A DNA stretch of 64,000 bases from JAEWWD01 sp964440115 (GTDB lineage: Bacteria; Bacillota; Clostridia; Christensenellales; CAG-138): the NCBI GenBank assembly GCA_964440115.1, contig CAYTPV010000009.1, positions 120,747 to 184,746 of the forward strand, written 5' to 3'. Positions within the stretch are counted from its first letter, which is position 1. Every line of letters starts with the position of its first letter. The notes under the pieces were generated by a model. The model made no database searches. It saw nothing but the letters and a program-made list of their open reading frames with translations, and was not told the DNA's origin. The position numbers and the translations under genes are program-made. Below are positions 18,507 to 26,156 of the stretch, piece after piece.

Positions 18507-19502
18507 TTATTTCTTTCGGGCGATCTTACGCATATCGAAAATAACTGCGACTACGATGATCACGCCCTTTATAATCTGCTGTAGATAGGGAGAAACACCG
18601 AGTATCAGCAGACCGTTGTTGATAACGCCCAGAACCAGAATACCGCCGATAACACCTGTGATTGTGCCGATACCGCCGGTATGCGAGATACCGCCGACCG
18701 TTGCCGCAGCGATAGCATCCAGCTCGTAGCTTAGACCCAGTGAGGAGATGCCCGAGGCGGAACGTGAAGTGACCATGACGCCTGCAACAGCGGCGGTCAG
18801 CGCTGACCAGGTGTAAATTGCTACGAGGTTACGTTCCACCTTAATACCTGCGGCACGGGCAGCGTCCTCATTGCCGCCGATTGCATATACGTTTTTGCCA
18901 AACCGGGTCTGATTGAGCATGACGTAAGCAATTACAGCGAAAAGCAAAAATACAGCGACAATATTGGGGATGAAGCCAAACACATTGCCCTGGCCTATGA
19001 TGGTAAAATCCTGACGCAGCATGGGCACGGGATAAGCGTTGGTGTAAAGCTGCGCAACGCCGCGCGCGATAACCTGCGAACCGAGCGTCGCAATAAACGG
19101 CGGAATTTTCGTGTAAGCAATGAGCAAACCGTTGGCCAAACCAAACACTGTACCGATCGCCAGACCGAACAATACCGCTACCCACGCGGGAATATAGGTA
19201 AGGTTGGGGATAATCAGCGTAGGATAGGTAAGCTTTTGTACCAGCGAGGCGGCAAACACCGATGACACTGCCATAACGGAACCGAGAGAAAGGTCGATGC
19301 CTCGGGAGATAATACAGAATGCCACGCCAAATGCCAGCAGACCGCGGCTTGACTCAGAGGTTAGAATATTGATGATGTTCTTTGGCGTCATAAACATGGG
19401 GGAAGCCAAAGACAGTATGACTACCAATACAAACAGAATGACGAAAATGGTGTATTTGCTTATCAGCGCTTTGAATTTGTTATTATTAGCGGCGCGATCC
19501 AT
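18507..19502 (-). CDS. Ribose/xylose-type sugar ABC transporter permease (RbsC family)
   Basis: The 331-residue membrane protein has the RbsC pattern: many hydrophobic helices, RGIDLSLGSVMA early, IPPFIATLGSQVIARG in the middle, GKNVYAIGGNEDAARAAGI in the cytoplasmic coupling region, and VGGISHTGGIGTITG near the end. It forms the channel of the transporter with the ATPase upstream (19515-21014) and binding protein (21179-22201). GGAGGGG precedes the ATG. Only 12 bases separate it from the ATPase stop. Confidence 0.93.
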   Translation of the reverse strand: MDRAANNNKFKALISKYTIFVILFVLVVILSLASPMFMTPKNIINILTSESSRGLLAFGVAFCIISRGIDLSLGSVMAVSSVFAASLVQKLTYPTLIIPNLTYIPAWVAVLFGLAIGTVFGLANGLLIAYTKIPPFIATLGSQVIARGVAQLYTNAYPVPMLRQDFTIIGQGNVFGFIPNIVAVFLLFAVIAYVMLNQTRFGKNVYAIGGNEDAARAAGIKVERNLVAIYTWSALTAAVAGVMVTSRSASGISSLGLSYELDAIAAATVGGISHTGGIGTITGVIGGILVLGVINNGLLILGVSPYLQQIIKGVIIVVAVIFDMRKIARKK

Positions 19503-19514
19503 GATTGTCCCCTC

Positions 19515-21014
19515 CTAGCGTGATGCGGTATTTGTCGCATATTGCATAATTCGTTCCTGAGTGGCTTCCTTGCGATCAATAATGCCTGTCATCCTGCCTT
19601 CGTGCATAACCAACACGCGATCGGACATACCCAGTACCTCAGGCATTTCGGAAGACACCATGATGATAGCTTTGCCGTCGGCCGCCATCTGCGTAATCAG
19701 GGTGTGGATTTCGGCCTTCGCGCCTACGTCTATGCCGCGTGTCGGCTCATCTACCAGCAGGATATCGGGATTGGTGAGCAGCCAGCGCGCTACCAGCACC
19801 TTCTGCTGATTGCCGCCGGAAAGATCCTGTACGCGCACATCATTGCTGGATGTCTTGATTTTGAGCTTATTGACATATTCGTTTGTATCGGACTGCATTT
19901 TCCGCTTGTTGATCAAACGCAGCTTTGTGACATATTTTTTTAGATTGGCCACCACAATATTATCCCGAACGCTGGAGACGGGAATTATCCCTGTGCGGCG
20001 CCTGTCCTCTGTGATCATGGCGAGGCCATGCGCGGTAGCGTCAGCGGGGCTCTTGATATGGACTTCCTTGTCGTTGATAAAAATTCGGCCGCCTGTCTTT
20101 TTGCGCAGGCCGAACAGGGTCTCCATAAGCTCTGTGCGTCCGGCTCCCATCAGACCCGCAAATCCGAGTATTTCGCCTCGCCGCAGATCGAAGCTTACAT
20201 CGGAGAATGCACTGCCGGCGCTCAGGTTTTCCACACGCATGACGACGTCCGATATTTCACATTCCACCTTGGGGTACATTTCATCCAGATTGCGGCCCAC
20301 CATCATGCGGATTAATGTGTGGATATCCAGATTTTTCGCATAATCGGAGCCTACCATCATGCCATCACGGAAAACGGTGATCTCATCCGAAATCTGGAAT
20401 ATTTCTTCCATCTTGTGAGAGATATATATGATTGCAACGCCTTTCGCCTTCAGGTTGGCTATCATTTCAAAGAGCTGTTCAACCTCTCTGGTCGTCAAGG
20501 CAGAAGTTGGCTCATCCATGATAACGACGTCGCTGTTATAAGAAATGGCTTTGGCAATCTCCACCATTTGCATTTTCGCGACGGTAAGGTTTCCCATCTT
20601 TTCGTACGGGTCAATGGGAATGCCCAATTCTTTAAGGAGATTTGCTGCCTGCGTATACATGGCCTTATGGTTAATGAAAATTTTGCCGCGCGTTGGCTGC
20701 CGGCCTAAGTAAAGATTTTCCGCTACAGAGCGCTCGTTGACGGTGGAAAGTTCCTGATGGATCATTGCAATACCGTTTTTCGCGGCTTCAGATGGATCTT
20801 TAATCGTAACTTCCTTGCCGCGAAGCAGTATTTTGCCGCTGTTCATCTGATAAAGCCCGATCAGGCATTTCATCAGCGTTGACTTTCCCGCACCGTTTTC
20901 ACCCATCAGAGCATGAACGGTGCCGGGGCGAAGACGAAAAGAAACATTCTTCAACGCCTGAACGCCGGGAAAGCTCTTGGATACGTCTAACATCTCGAGA
21001 ATATATTCGCTCAC
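19515..21014 (-). CDS. Sugar ABC transporter ATP-binding protein with two ATPase domains (RbsA family)
   Basis: The 499-residue protein contains two ABC domains in tandem, as in RbsA/XylG/MglA. The first has Walker A GENGAGKST and Walker B VVIMDEPTSAL. The second has the degenerate P-loop GLMGAGRTE, signature LSGGNQQK and Walker B ILLVDEPTRGID, normal for this family. The frame is open to 21065, but a GTG at 21014 with GGAGGTG at proper distance is the best start and gives the usual N-terminus SEYILEMLDVSKSFPGV. It would energise uptake through the RbsC-like permease. Confidence 0.93.
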   Translation of the reverse strand: MSEYILEMLDVSKSFPGVQALKNVSFRLRPGTVHALMGENGAGKSTLMKCLIGLYQMNSGKILLRGKEVTIKDPSEAAKNGIAMIHQELSTVNERSVAENLYLGRQPTRGKIFINHKAMYTQAANLLKELGIPIDPYEKMGNLTVAKMQMVEIAKAISYNSDVVIMDEPTSALTTREVEQLFEMIANLKAKGVAIIYISHKMEEIFQISDEITVFRDGMMVGSDYAKNLDIHTLIRMMVGRNLDEMYPKVECEISDVVMRVENLSAGSAFSDVSFDLRRGEILGFAGLMGAGRTELMETLFGLRKKTGGRIFINDKEVHIKSPADATAHGLAMITEDRRRTGIIPVSSVRDNIVVANLKKYVTKLRLINKRKMQSDTNEYVNKLKIKTSSNDVRVQDLSGGNQQKVLVARWLLTNPDILLVDEPTRGIDVGAKAEIHTLITQMAADGKAIIMVSSEMPEVLGMSDRVLVMHEGRMTGIIDRKEATQERIMQYATNTASR

Positions 21015-21116
21015 TTTCGCGTGCACCTCCAACATTTGAAGTTCAGCCGCAAACCTGATTTGCACCGCTTACAACACTATATACGTTTTTGCCGAACGAA
21101 AGACCGTTGCTATTTA

Positions 21117-21150
21117 TTGCGGATCTGACCCATACGAGCCAGATCCGCAA
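21117..21150 (-). terminator. Intercistronic hairpin after the binding-protein gene
   Basis: TTGCGGATCTG pairs perfectly with CAGATCCGCAA around a 12-base loop, between binding-protein and ATPase genes on the minus strand. No T-run follows. It probably raises binding-protein over ATPase levels. Confidence 0.65.
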
Positions 21151-21178
21151 CAGCAATGCTTGTTTGTTTTAATTGGCC

Positions 21179-22201
21179 TTACTTCATGTAGTTCGCTACG
21201 TTCTCAGCGGATACGGGCTCAAAGGGTACCCAGCCGAAGATATCGAAGCTTTCGCCCTTGGCGGCCTTGATGGCGTATTCCATAGCAACGCGGCCCTGTT
21301 CGGCAGCATTCTGGAATACGGTTGCGGCCATTTCACCGTTCTTTACAGATTCACAGGCCATATCCGTAGCATCGATACCGACAACGGGGATCTTCTTCAG
21401 ATCAACGTTGGCAGCTTTGAGAGCTTCGATGCAGCCGAGAGCCATTTCGTCGTTGTTGCAGATAACAACGTCAAACGCTTCGCCGGTGCCGAGGATGGTC
21501 TGCATCTTATCCATGGCCTTGGAACGATCCCATTCAGCGGTGTCTTCAAATACCTTGTTGAGCGTGAAGCCGGCCTTCGTGAGTTCTTCCTTCACGGAAC
21601 GGGTGCGCTCATTGGTGTTTTCAAGGCCCAACTGGCCCATGAACAAAACGTAATTGAGGGTCTTGTCAGCCTTGTCGGCAAAGAACTTCGCAAGGAATTC
21701 GGCCTGCATCTTGCCGGCGTCATATTCCTGAGATCCTACATAAGCGTACTTGTTCGCAACCAGAAGATCATCGGAGGGGCGGCGGTTGATGAAGATAATC
21801 GGGGTGTCGCCTGCCTCGGAAATGATGGTTTCTGCGGTGGAGGTGTCAACGAGGTTCACGATGATGGCATCATAGCCCTTGAGCGCGAACGTACGGACCT
21901 GTTCCTGCTGTTTCTGGGTGTCATTGTTGGCTTCCTGAGAGTCTACCGTGTAACCGGTGCCTTCAGCAGCCTTCAGAATGGCCTGCTCCAGGTTGGAGAT
22001 AAACTGGTCACGTGCGTAGAGGCTAACGCCGATGGTCTTGGTTTCAGCCTTGGGCGCTTCCGTAGCGGCAGGTGCCTCTGTAGCTGCGGGCGCAGCAGGA
22101 GCAGCGGTTTCTGCAGGAGCGGCCGGGGCGGCAGGGGCTGTACATGCAACCATGGCAAATAACATGGCAACAGTCAGCAAGATTACCAAGAACTTTTTCA
22201 T
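21179..22201 (-). CDS. Sugar ABC transporter substrate-binding lipoprotein (RbsB family)
   Basis: The 340-residue protein starts with a lipoprotein signal (LLTVAMLFAMVAC) and a long alanine/proline/threonine linker. A periplasmic-binding-protein type 1 domain follows, with KTIGVSLYARDQFISNL, GYDAIIVNLVDTS, IIFINRRPSDD and ICNNDEMALGCIEAL. The INRRPS segment is common among binding proteins for galactose or inositol-like ligands, but the ligand cannot be fixed. It is the first gene of the minus-strand operon. GAGGAGGATA precedes the ATG, and a cre/LacI-like operator lies 56 bases upstream of the gene. Confidence 0.92.
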   Translation of the reverse strand: MKKFLVILLTVAMLFAMVACTAPAAPAAPAETAAPAAPAATEAPAATEAPKAETKTIGVSLYARDQFISNLEQAILKAAEGTGYTVDSQEANNDTQKQQEQVRTFALKGYDAIIVNLVDTSTAETIISEAGDTPIIFINRRPSDDLLVANKYAYVGSQEYDAGKMQAEFLAKFFADKADKTLNYVLFMGQLGLENTNERTRSVKEELTKAGFTLNKVFEDTAEWDRSKAMDKMQTILGTGEAFDVVICNNDEMALGCIEALKAANVDLKKIPVVGIDATDMACESVKNGEMAATVFQNAAEQGRVAMEYAIKAAKGESFDIFGWVPFEPVSAENVANYMK

Positions 22202-22256
22202 GAATGTATCCTCCTCATTTTATTTTCTGGACGTCGCCGTCCAAAGCAAAGTACGA

Positions 22257-22270
22257 TGTGAACGTTTACA
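22257..22270. promoter_or_regulatory. LacI-family or CcpA (cre) operator upstream of the sugar transporter
   Basis: TGTGAACGTTTACA is a near-perfect palindrome centred on CG. On the minus strand it reads TGTAAACGTTCACA, matching the cre consensus TGWAARCGYTWNCW at 13 of 14 positions. It lies about 55 bases before the binding-protein start. The LacI-type regulator at 23952 or CcpA could bind it. Confidence 0.65.
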
Positions 22271-22397
22271 TTTTTGTGGACACGTAAATAACAAGTTAAA
22301 ATGCACAATAGTAGCAGGGAGTGCCGTTTAAATAAATCAGGAGAATTTATGCGACGGAATTAGTAAGTATTATTACTGTACACTTGTGATAAAAAAT

Positions 22398-22404
22398 AAA
22401 CGAA
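22398..22404. promoter_or_regulatory. AAACGAA half-site in the divergent control region
   Basis: A single AAACGAA, the same half-site that makes up the palindrome at 22760-22774 and recurs at 22823-22829. Apart from these sites and two promoters, the AT-rich 666-bp region 22202-22867 shows no gene. Confidence 0.3.
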
Positions 22405-22578
22405 TAAATAATTGCTTTGTTCTAATTTGGCTTAAGATATTCGAATAATAGCACACATGCAAGCGGATAGTCAATATGCAAAGATACACTGCAAATTCTT
22501 TTCAATGTGAAAGCCTTCATAATTAAATATGCAAAAATGAACTTGATATAGATTTTACATCTCCAGTGGGTTATATCA

Positions 22579-22607
22579 TTGACAAACTGGATTCAACTAT
22601 ATATATT
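22579..22607 (+). promoter_or_regulatory. Promoter P1 of the dehydrogenase-lacI-oxidoreductase operon
   Basis: TTGACA (consensus) and TATATT are exactly 17 bases apart. The start point would be near 22614, about 254 bases before the first gene. A perfect palindrome overlaps the start point. Confidence 0.7.
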
Positions 22608-22614
22608 ATATTCA

Positions 22615-22628
22615 GAAAAACGTTTTTC
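22615..22628. promoter_or_regulatory. Perfect 14-bp palindrome at the P1 start point
   Basis: GAAAAACGTTTTTC equals its own reverse complement, is centred on CG as LacI-family operators are, and begins 7 bases after the P1 -10 box. Binding there would block P1. Confidence 0.6.
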
Positions 22629-22716
22629 CTTGTTTCAAATGGGTTTTAATATCTAGTGATGTAAGAATATACTGTATAACTTTTGCAATACTGTCATTTT
22701 CCGAGGGTCGGTTGCG

Positions 22717-22745
22717 TTGACTATCCTTTTTCACATTTTTACAAC
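22717..22745 (+). promoter_or_regulatory. Promoter P2 of the dehydrogenase-lacI-oxidoreductase operon
   Basis: TTGACT and TACAAC are 17 bases apart, downstream of P1. The start point would be near 22752, just before the second palindrome. Confidence 0.55.
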
Positions 22746-22759
22746 GGGATTGTCTTTTT

Positions 22760-22774
22760 TTCGTTTCAAACGAA
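22760..22774. promoter_or_regulatory. Perfect 15-bp inverted repeat just downstream of P2
   Basis: TTCGTTT, C, AAACGAA form a perfect inverted repeat with a 1-base centre, about 8 bases past the P2 start. A third AAACGAA lies at 22823-22829. The half-site differs from the CG-centred sites, so a second regulator may be involved. Confidence 0.55.
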
Positions 22775-22867
22775 TAAGAACTTCTTTTATACAATGCCAA
22801 TATACCGGCTGTTATATAATTAAAACGAATATCTTCCCTCAATAAATTTAAAGGAGTGACGACTACA

Positions 22868-23935
22868 ATGAAGTCAAAGACAGCATTTCTGTACAAACCA
22901 CATGATCTTCGTGTTGAGGATGTTGAAATTCCTGTGCTCAGGGAAAATCAGGTGCTCGTAAAGATTGGCGCCTGTGGAATCTGCGGTTCTGATGTGGAAT
23001 GTTTTGAAGGACATTCCAAGGAAGGCCGGTATGATTTGGGGCCGTATACTCCAGGTCATGAATGGGGAGGCCGTATAGCTGCAGTCGGTGCCGGTGTATC
23101 TACGCTTCATATTGGGGATAAGGTAACGGGCGACTGCGTTATGAAATGCGGCGTATGCCGGAACTGCAAGGATGGTCTTATGCCCTCTGCATGCCTGAAT
23201 ATGCGCGAAGCCGGTTTCAGACCGGATTCGCCGGGCGGTATGGGCGAGTATATGGTTATTGAAGAAGAGTACGTTCATAAGGTTCCGGATGACTGGACAT
23301 ATGCGGATGCTGCATGGGTGGAAACGTTCTCAATCGGATATTTTGGCATATGGGGCAACGGCGGATACATCGATGCTTCGGATATCGCCGTTATTATGGG
23401 TTGTGGGCCTGTTGGCGTATCTGCAGTCATGACGGCGAAAACCAGCGGAGCTACTGTAATTGTAGTGGAGCCGTTTGAGAAGCGCCGCGATATCGCGCTG
23501 CGTTACGGCGCGGATTACGTGCTTAATCCCAAGGAAGTGGATATAGTCAAAGAAATCGCAAGAATCACGGACGGCAGAATGGGTACGGTCGTCGTTGAGG
23601 CATCAGGAAATGACGCTGCCATCGCTTCGCTGTTCGAGGTTGCGGGGCATAGCGCCCGCGTGCGGCTAATCGGCCACTCCATCGGTAGGAAGGTTCCGGT
23701 TGAAATAGGCCGTACAATCTGGAGGACTCTGTCCATCAGCGGGTCTGGCGGCACGAAGGATTTTGCGCAAAGAACCATACGGTTTATGAGCGCTATTCGC
23801 AGCAAGTATGATTTCGCATCCCTTAACACGCATTATTTTTCATTCGAAAAACTGCATGAAGCATTTGATGTTGCCTGCAAACTCAAGGCAGACGCATTCA
23901 AGGTAATGCTCACATTCGATATCGATGGAAATTAA
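22868..23935 (+). CDS. Zinc-dependent alcohol/polyol dehydrogenase (MDR family)
   Basis: The 355-residue protein is a medium-chain dehydrogenase of the sorbitol or threonine dehydrogenase group, oxidising a secondary hydroxyl with NAD(P). Catalytic zinc motifs are CGICGSDVE and PGHEWGG; a structural-zinc cysteine cluster is CGVCRNCKDGLMPSAC. The cofactor fold starts at VIMGCGPVGVSAV. ATG 22868 follows AAGGAGTG by 11 bases; a GTG at 22856 directly abuts that site and is less likely. It is the first gene of an operon with a LacI regulator and an IolG-like dehydrogenase, opposite the sugar transporter, which suggests sugar-alcohol or cyclitol oxidation. Confidence 0.88.
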   Translation: MKSKTAFLYKPHDLRVEDVEIPVLRENQVLVKIGACGICGSDVECFEGHSKEGRYDLGPYTPGHEWGGRIAAVGAGVSTLHIGDKVTGDCVMKCGVCRNCKDGLMPSACLNMREAGFRPDSPGGMGEYMVIEEEYVHKVPDDWTYADAAWVETFSIGYFGIWGNGGYIDASDIAVIMGCGPVGVSAVMTAKTSGATVIVVEPFEKRRDIALRYGADYVLNPKEVDIVKEIARITDGRMGTVVVEASGNDAAIASLFEVAGHSARVRLIGHSIGRKVPVEIGRTIWRTLSISGSGGTKDFAQRTIRFMSAIRSKYDFASLNTHYFSFEKLHEAFDVACKLKADAFKVMLTFDIDGN

Positions 23936-23951
23936 AGAGTTGGGATGGATT

Positions 23952-25037
23952 ATGGCAGAGGACGGCAGCGTGCATACGCAAAACAGCGTTAGTATTAAGG
24001 ATGTCGCCGCACGGGCGGGTGTATCGATCTCGACTGTTTCCAATGTGCTTAATGGAACAAAGGTGGTCAGCCCCGCCTTGCGCGACAGCGTCATGCTTGC
24101 CGCGAAAGAATTGCAGTATCAGGCAAATACCATAGCGCGAGGCCTGAAGAGCGGGAAGACGAACGCGCTGTGCGTTATTGTGCCCTCCATTGTCAGCGTT
24201 TTCTTTCCTAAGGTTTTGCATGGTATGCAGACGGCTGCATCGCAAAAAGGGTATTCTCTGAGCATTTATGAGACGGGGGAGGATATCTTGCGCGAGCAGG
24301 CGTACATTCACATGCTCAGGCGGCAATGGGCGGACGGCATACTGATCTCAACTTCCGCCAATAAGGATACTGATTCTGCCTATATGGATGAACTGAGGCA
24401 CCTGCGAATTGGCGGCAAAAGAATACCAGTCGTTTTTTTTGAAGCTGCTCCGGCCGAGAATGTGGATGCCGTGATGGTGGATCATCGTGCCGCCTCCATG
24501 TCGGCGGTTTCGTATCTGATCGGGCTGGGGAGGCGTCATATTGCGCATATTGCGGCGCCAACTCGCTTCGCTATGGGGCGGGAGCGTTCTGAAGGGTATC
24601 AGCGTGCATTAACGGCAGCGGGTATGCCGATTATTCCGGAGTTCATTCGCGAAGGGGATTATACCCCCATGAGCGGATATGCGTGCATGCGTTCCTTCCT
24701 GGCAGACGAGATAAGGCCTGATGCCATATTCTGTGGCAACGATCAGATGGCGATAGGCGCTATCCGCGCAATACAGGAAGCGGGGCTGAAAATACCGGAT
24801 GATATCGCCGTGATGGGGTTCGATAACAACTTTCCCGGCACTCTTATTCAGCCTTCACTCTCAACGGTATCCGTACCCAAACAGCGCATGGGCAGTGAAG
24901 CTGTTGAATTGTTATTATGGCGAATGCAGCAGGGCGACGATGCCCCGCCCCGTACCGTAACACTGGAAACAAACCTGATTATCCGACAGTCTACCGATAA
25001 CAGCGCCGTGAGTATGTGGGATCTGGTCGGCTGGTAA
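23952..25037 (+). CDS. LacI-family transcriptional regulator
   Basis: The 361-residue protein has the LacI helix-turn-helix (VSIKDVAARAGVSISTVSNVLNG) and hinge (YQANTIARGLKSGKTNALCV), then a sugar-binding domain resembling periplasmic binding proteins, with IPDDIAVMGFDNN and PSLSTVSVPKQRMG. It most likely controls the two divergent arms of this locus through the CG-centred palindromes at 22257 and 22615. The start is uncertain: ATG 23952, after GGGATGG, is preferred; ATG 23925 would overlap the dehydrogenase gene by 11 bases but lacks a ribosome binding site. Confidence 0.92.
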   Translation: MAEDGSVHTQNSVSIKDVAARAGVSISTVSNVLNGTKVVSPALRDSVMLAAKELQYQANTIARGLKSGKTNALCVIVPSIVSVFFPKVLHGMQTAASQKGYSLSIYETGEDILREQAYIHMLRRQWADGILISTSANKDTDSAYMDELRHLRIGGKRIPVVFFEAAPAENVDAVMVDHRAASMSAVSYLIGLGRRHIAHIAAPTRFAMGRERSEGYQRALTAAGMPIIPEFIREGDYTPMSGYACMRSFLADEIRPDAIFCGNDQMAIGAIRAIQEAGLKIPDDIAVMGFDNNFPGTLIQPSLSTVSVPKQRMGSEAVELLLWRMQQGDDAPPRTVTLETNLIIRQSTDNSAVSMWDLVGW

Positions 25038-25074
25038 ATGAGTATTTTAAAACGTATTTTACGGAGGATATAGG

Positions 25075-26091
25075 ATGAAAACTGTTAAACTTGGCATCGT
25101 TGGATTGGGAAGACTTGGACGAAATCACGCGGCAAATATTCACTACCGTATTCCAAATGCTGAATTAACGGCTATCTGCAGCGTTATTCCGCAGGAACTT
25201 GATCAGGTCGGGCAGGAAATGCAGCCAAAGTACAGGTATGCGGATTACAGGGAAATGTTTTTAAACAAAGAGCTCGACGGCGTGGTGATTGCCACGAATT
25301 CGCAGCTGCATTGCGAAATGGCCTGCGCCGCAGCGGAGCTCGGTGTTAAAAATGTTTACATGGAAAAGCCGCTTGGCATGACGATAGAAGAAATTGATCA
25401 AATTCGGACTGCAGTCGGAAACAGTGCCATACAAGTATTTCAGGTCGGCTACAACCGCAGGTTCGATGCCTCCTATCAGGCCCTAAAGAAGAAATTGGAC
25501 GAAGGATTTATCGGCAAGCCCATACTGATCAAGATGATCAACCGTGATCCCGCTTCCATGGCGGAATTTATCATAAAATTCTCGCCTACTTCCGGCGGCC
25601 TAGTGTTTGATATGCTTACGCACGATTACGATGCAGCCCGGTGGTTTTTGAATTCCGACGCCAAGAAAGTCTATGGTTTAGGCGGCGTGTATGCTTATGA
25701 AGGACTTGCGGCTGTCAACGACATCGATAACTGCGGCATACTCTGCAAATTTGAAAACGGCGCAATGGGCTGGTTTGAAACCACGCGCAATTGTTCCTAC
25801 GGATATCATGTGGAAACTGAGGTATTCGGTACCGATGGCTGTATCCGTGTTTGCGTTACGCCTACAAACGATCGGGTGCTGTATCTTGACAAAAACGGAA
25901 TCAACCAAACCACAGTTAAGTGGTTCTACGAATATTGGGAACCTACCTTTACCGCTGAAATGCAGGATTTCGTCAGCGCAATCTTGGAAGGTCGTCCTCC
26001 TCTTGTCGGCCTGATAGATGGCTATAAGGCAGTTCAGTGGGCGTTTGCGGCGAAAAAGGCGGTGGATGAAGAAACGGTCGTTACTCTTTAA
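25075..26091 (+). CDS. Gfo/Idh/MocA-family oxidoreductase (IolG-like)
   Basis: The 338-residue protein has the family's N-terminal NAD-binding fold (LGIVGLGRLGRNHA) and the hallmark EKPLGMT that positions the catalytic lysine. A downstream histidine candidate lies in VFDMLTHDYDAARW, as in inositol 2-dehydrogenases (D-x3-N/H type). Members oxidise inositols or reduce keto-sugars. GGAGGATA precedes the ATG. Its company (sugar transporter, IolI-like isomerase, polyol dehydrogenase) supports cyclitol or sugar catabolism; the exact substrate is unknown. Confidence 0.87.
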   Translation: MKTVKLGIVGLGRLGRNHAANIHYRIPNAELTAICSVIPQELDQVGQEMQPKYRYADYREMFLNKELDGVVIATNSQLHCEMACAAAELGVKNVYMEKPLGMTIEEIDQIRTAVGNSAIQVFQVGYNRRFDASYQALKKKLDEGFIGKPILIKMINRDPASMAEFIIKFSPTSGGLVFDMLTHDYDAARWFLNSDAKKVYGLGGVYAYEGLAAVNDIDNCGILCKFENGAMGWFETTRNCSYGYHVETEVFGTDGCIRVCVTPTNDRVLYLDKNGINQTTVKWFYEYWEPTFTAEMQDFVSAILEGRPPLVGLIDGYKAVQWAFAAKKAVDEETVVTL

Positions 26092-26103
26092 TTCTAATAA
26101 CTG

Positions 26104-26137
26104 AAAAAGCTGTCCCGGATAACGGGGCAGCTTTTTT
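26104..26137. terminator. Bidirectional terminator between the oxidoreductase and methyltransferase genes
   Basis: AAAAAGCTG, one mismatch, CCCG pairs with CGGGGCAGC and a T-run around GATAA. Both arms have A/T tracts, suited to convergent genes. Confidence 0.9.
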
Positions 26138-26156
26138 CGTTATATATTCTGTTATG

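Noticed and set aside
21173..22162. 329-codon + strand reading frame
   Set aside because: It is antisense to the sugar binding-protein gene, which has a lipoprotein signal, a ribosome binding site and clear homology; the + frame has a low-complexity Cys/Gly/Ser-rich end typical of a shadow.
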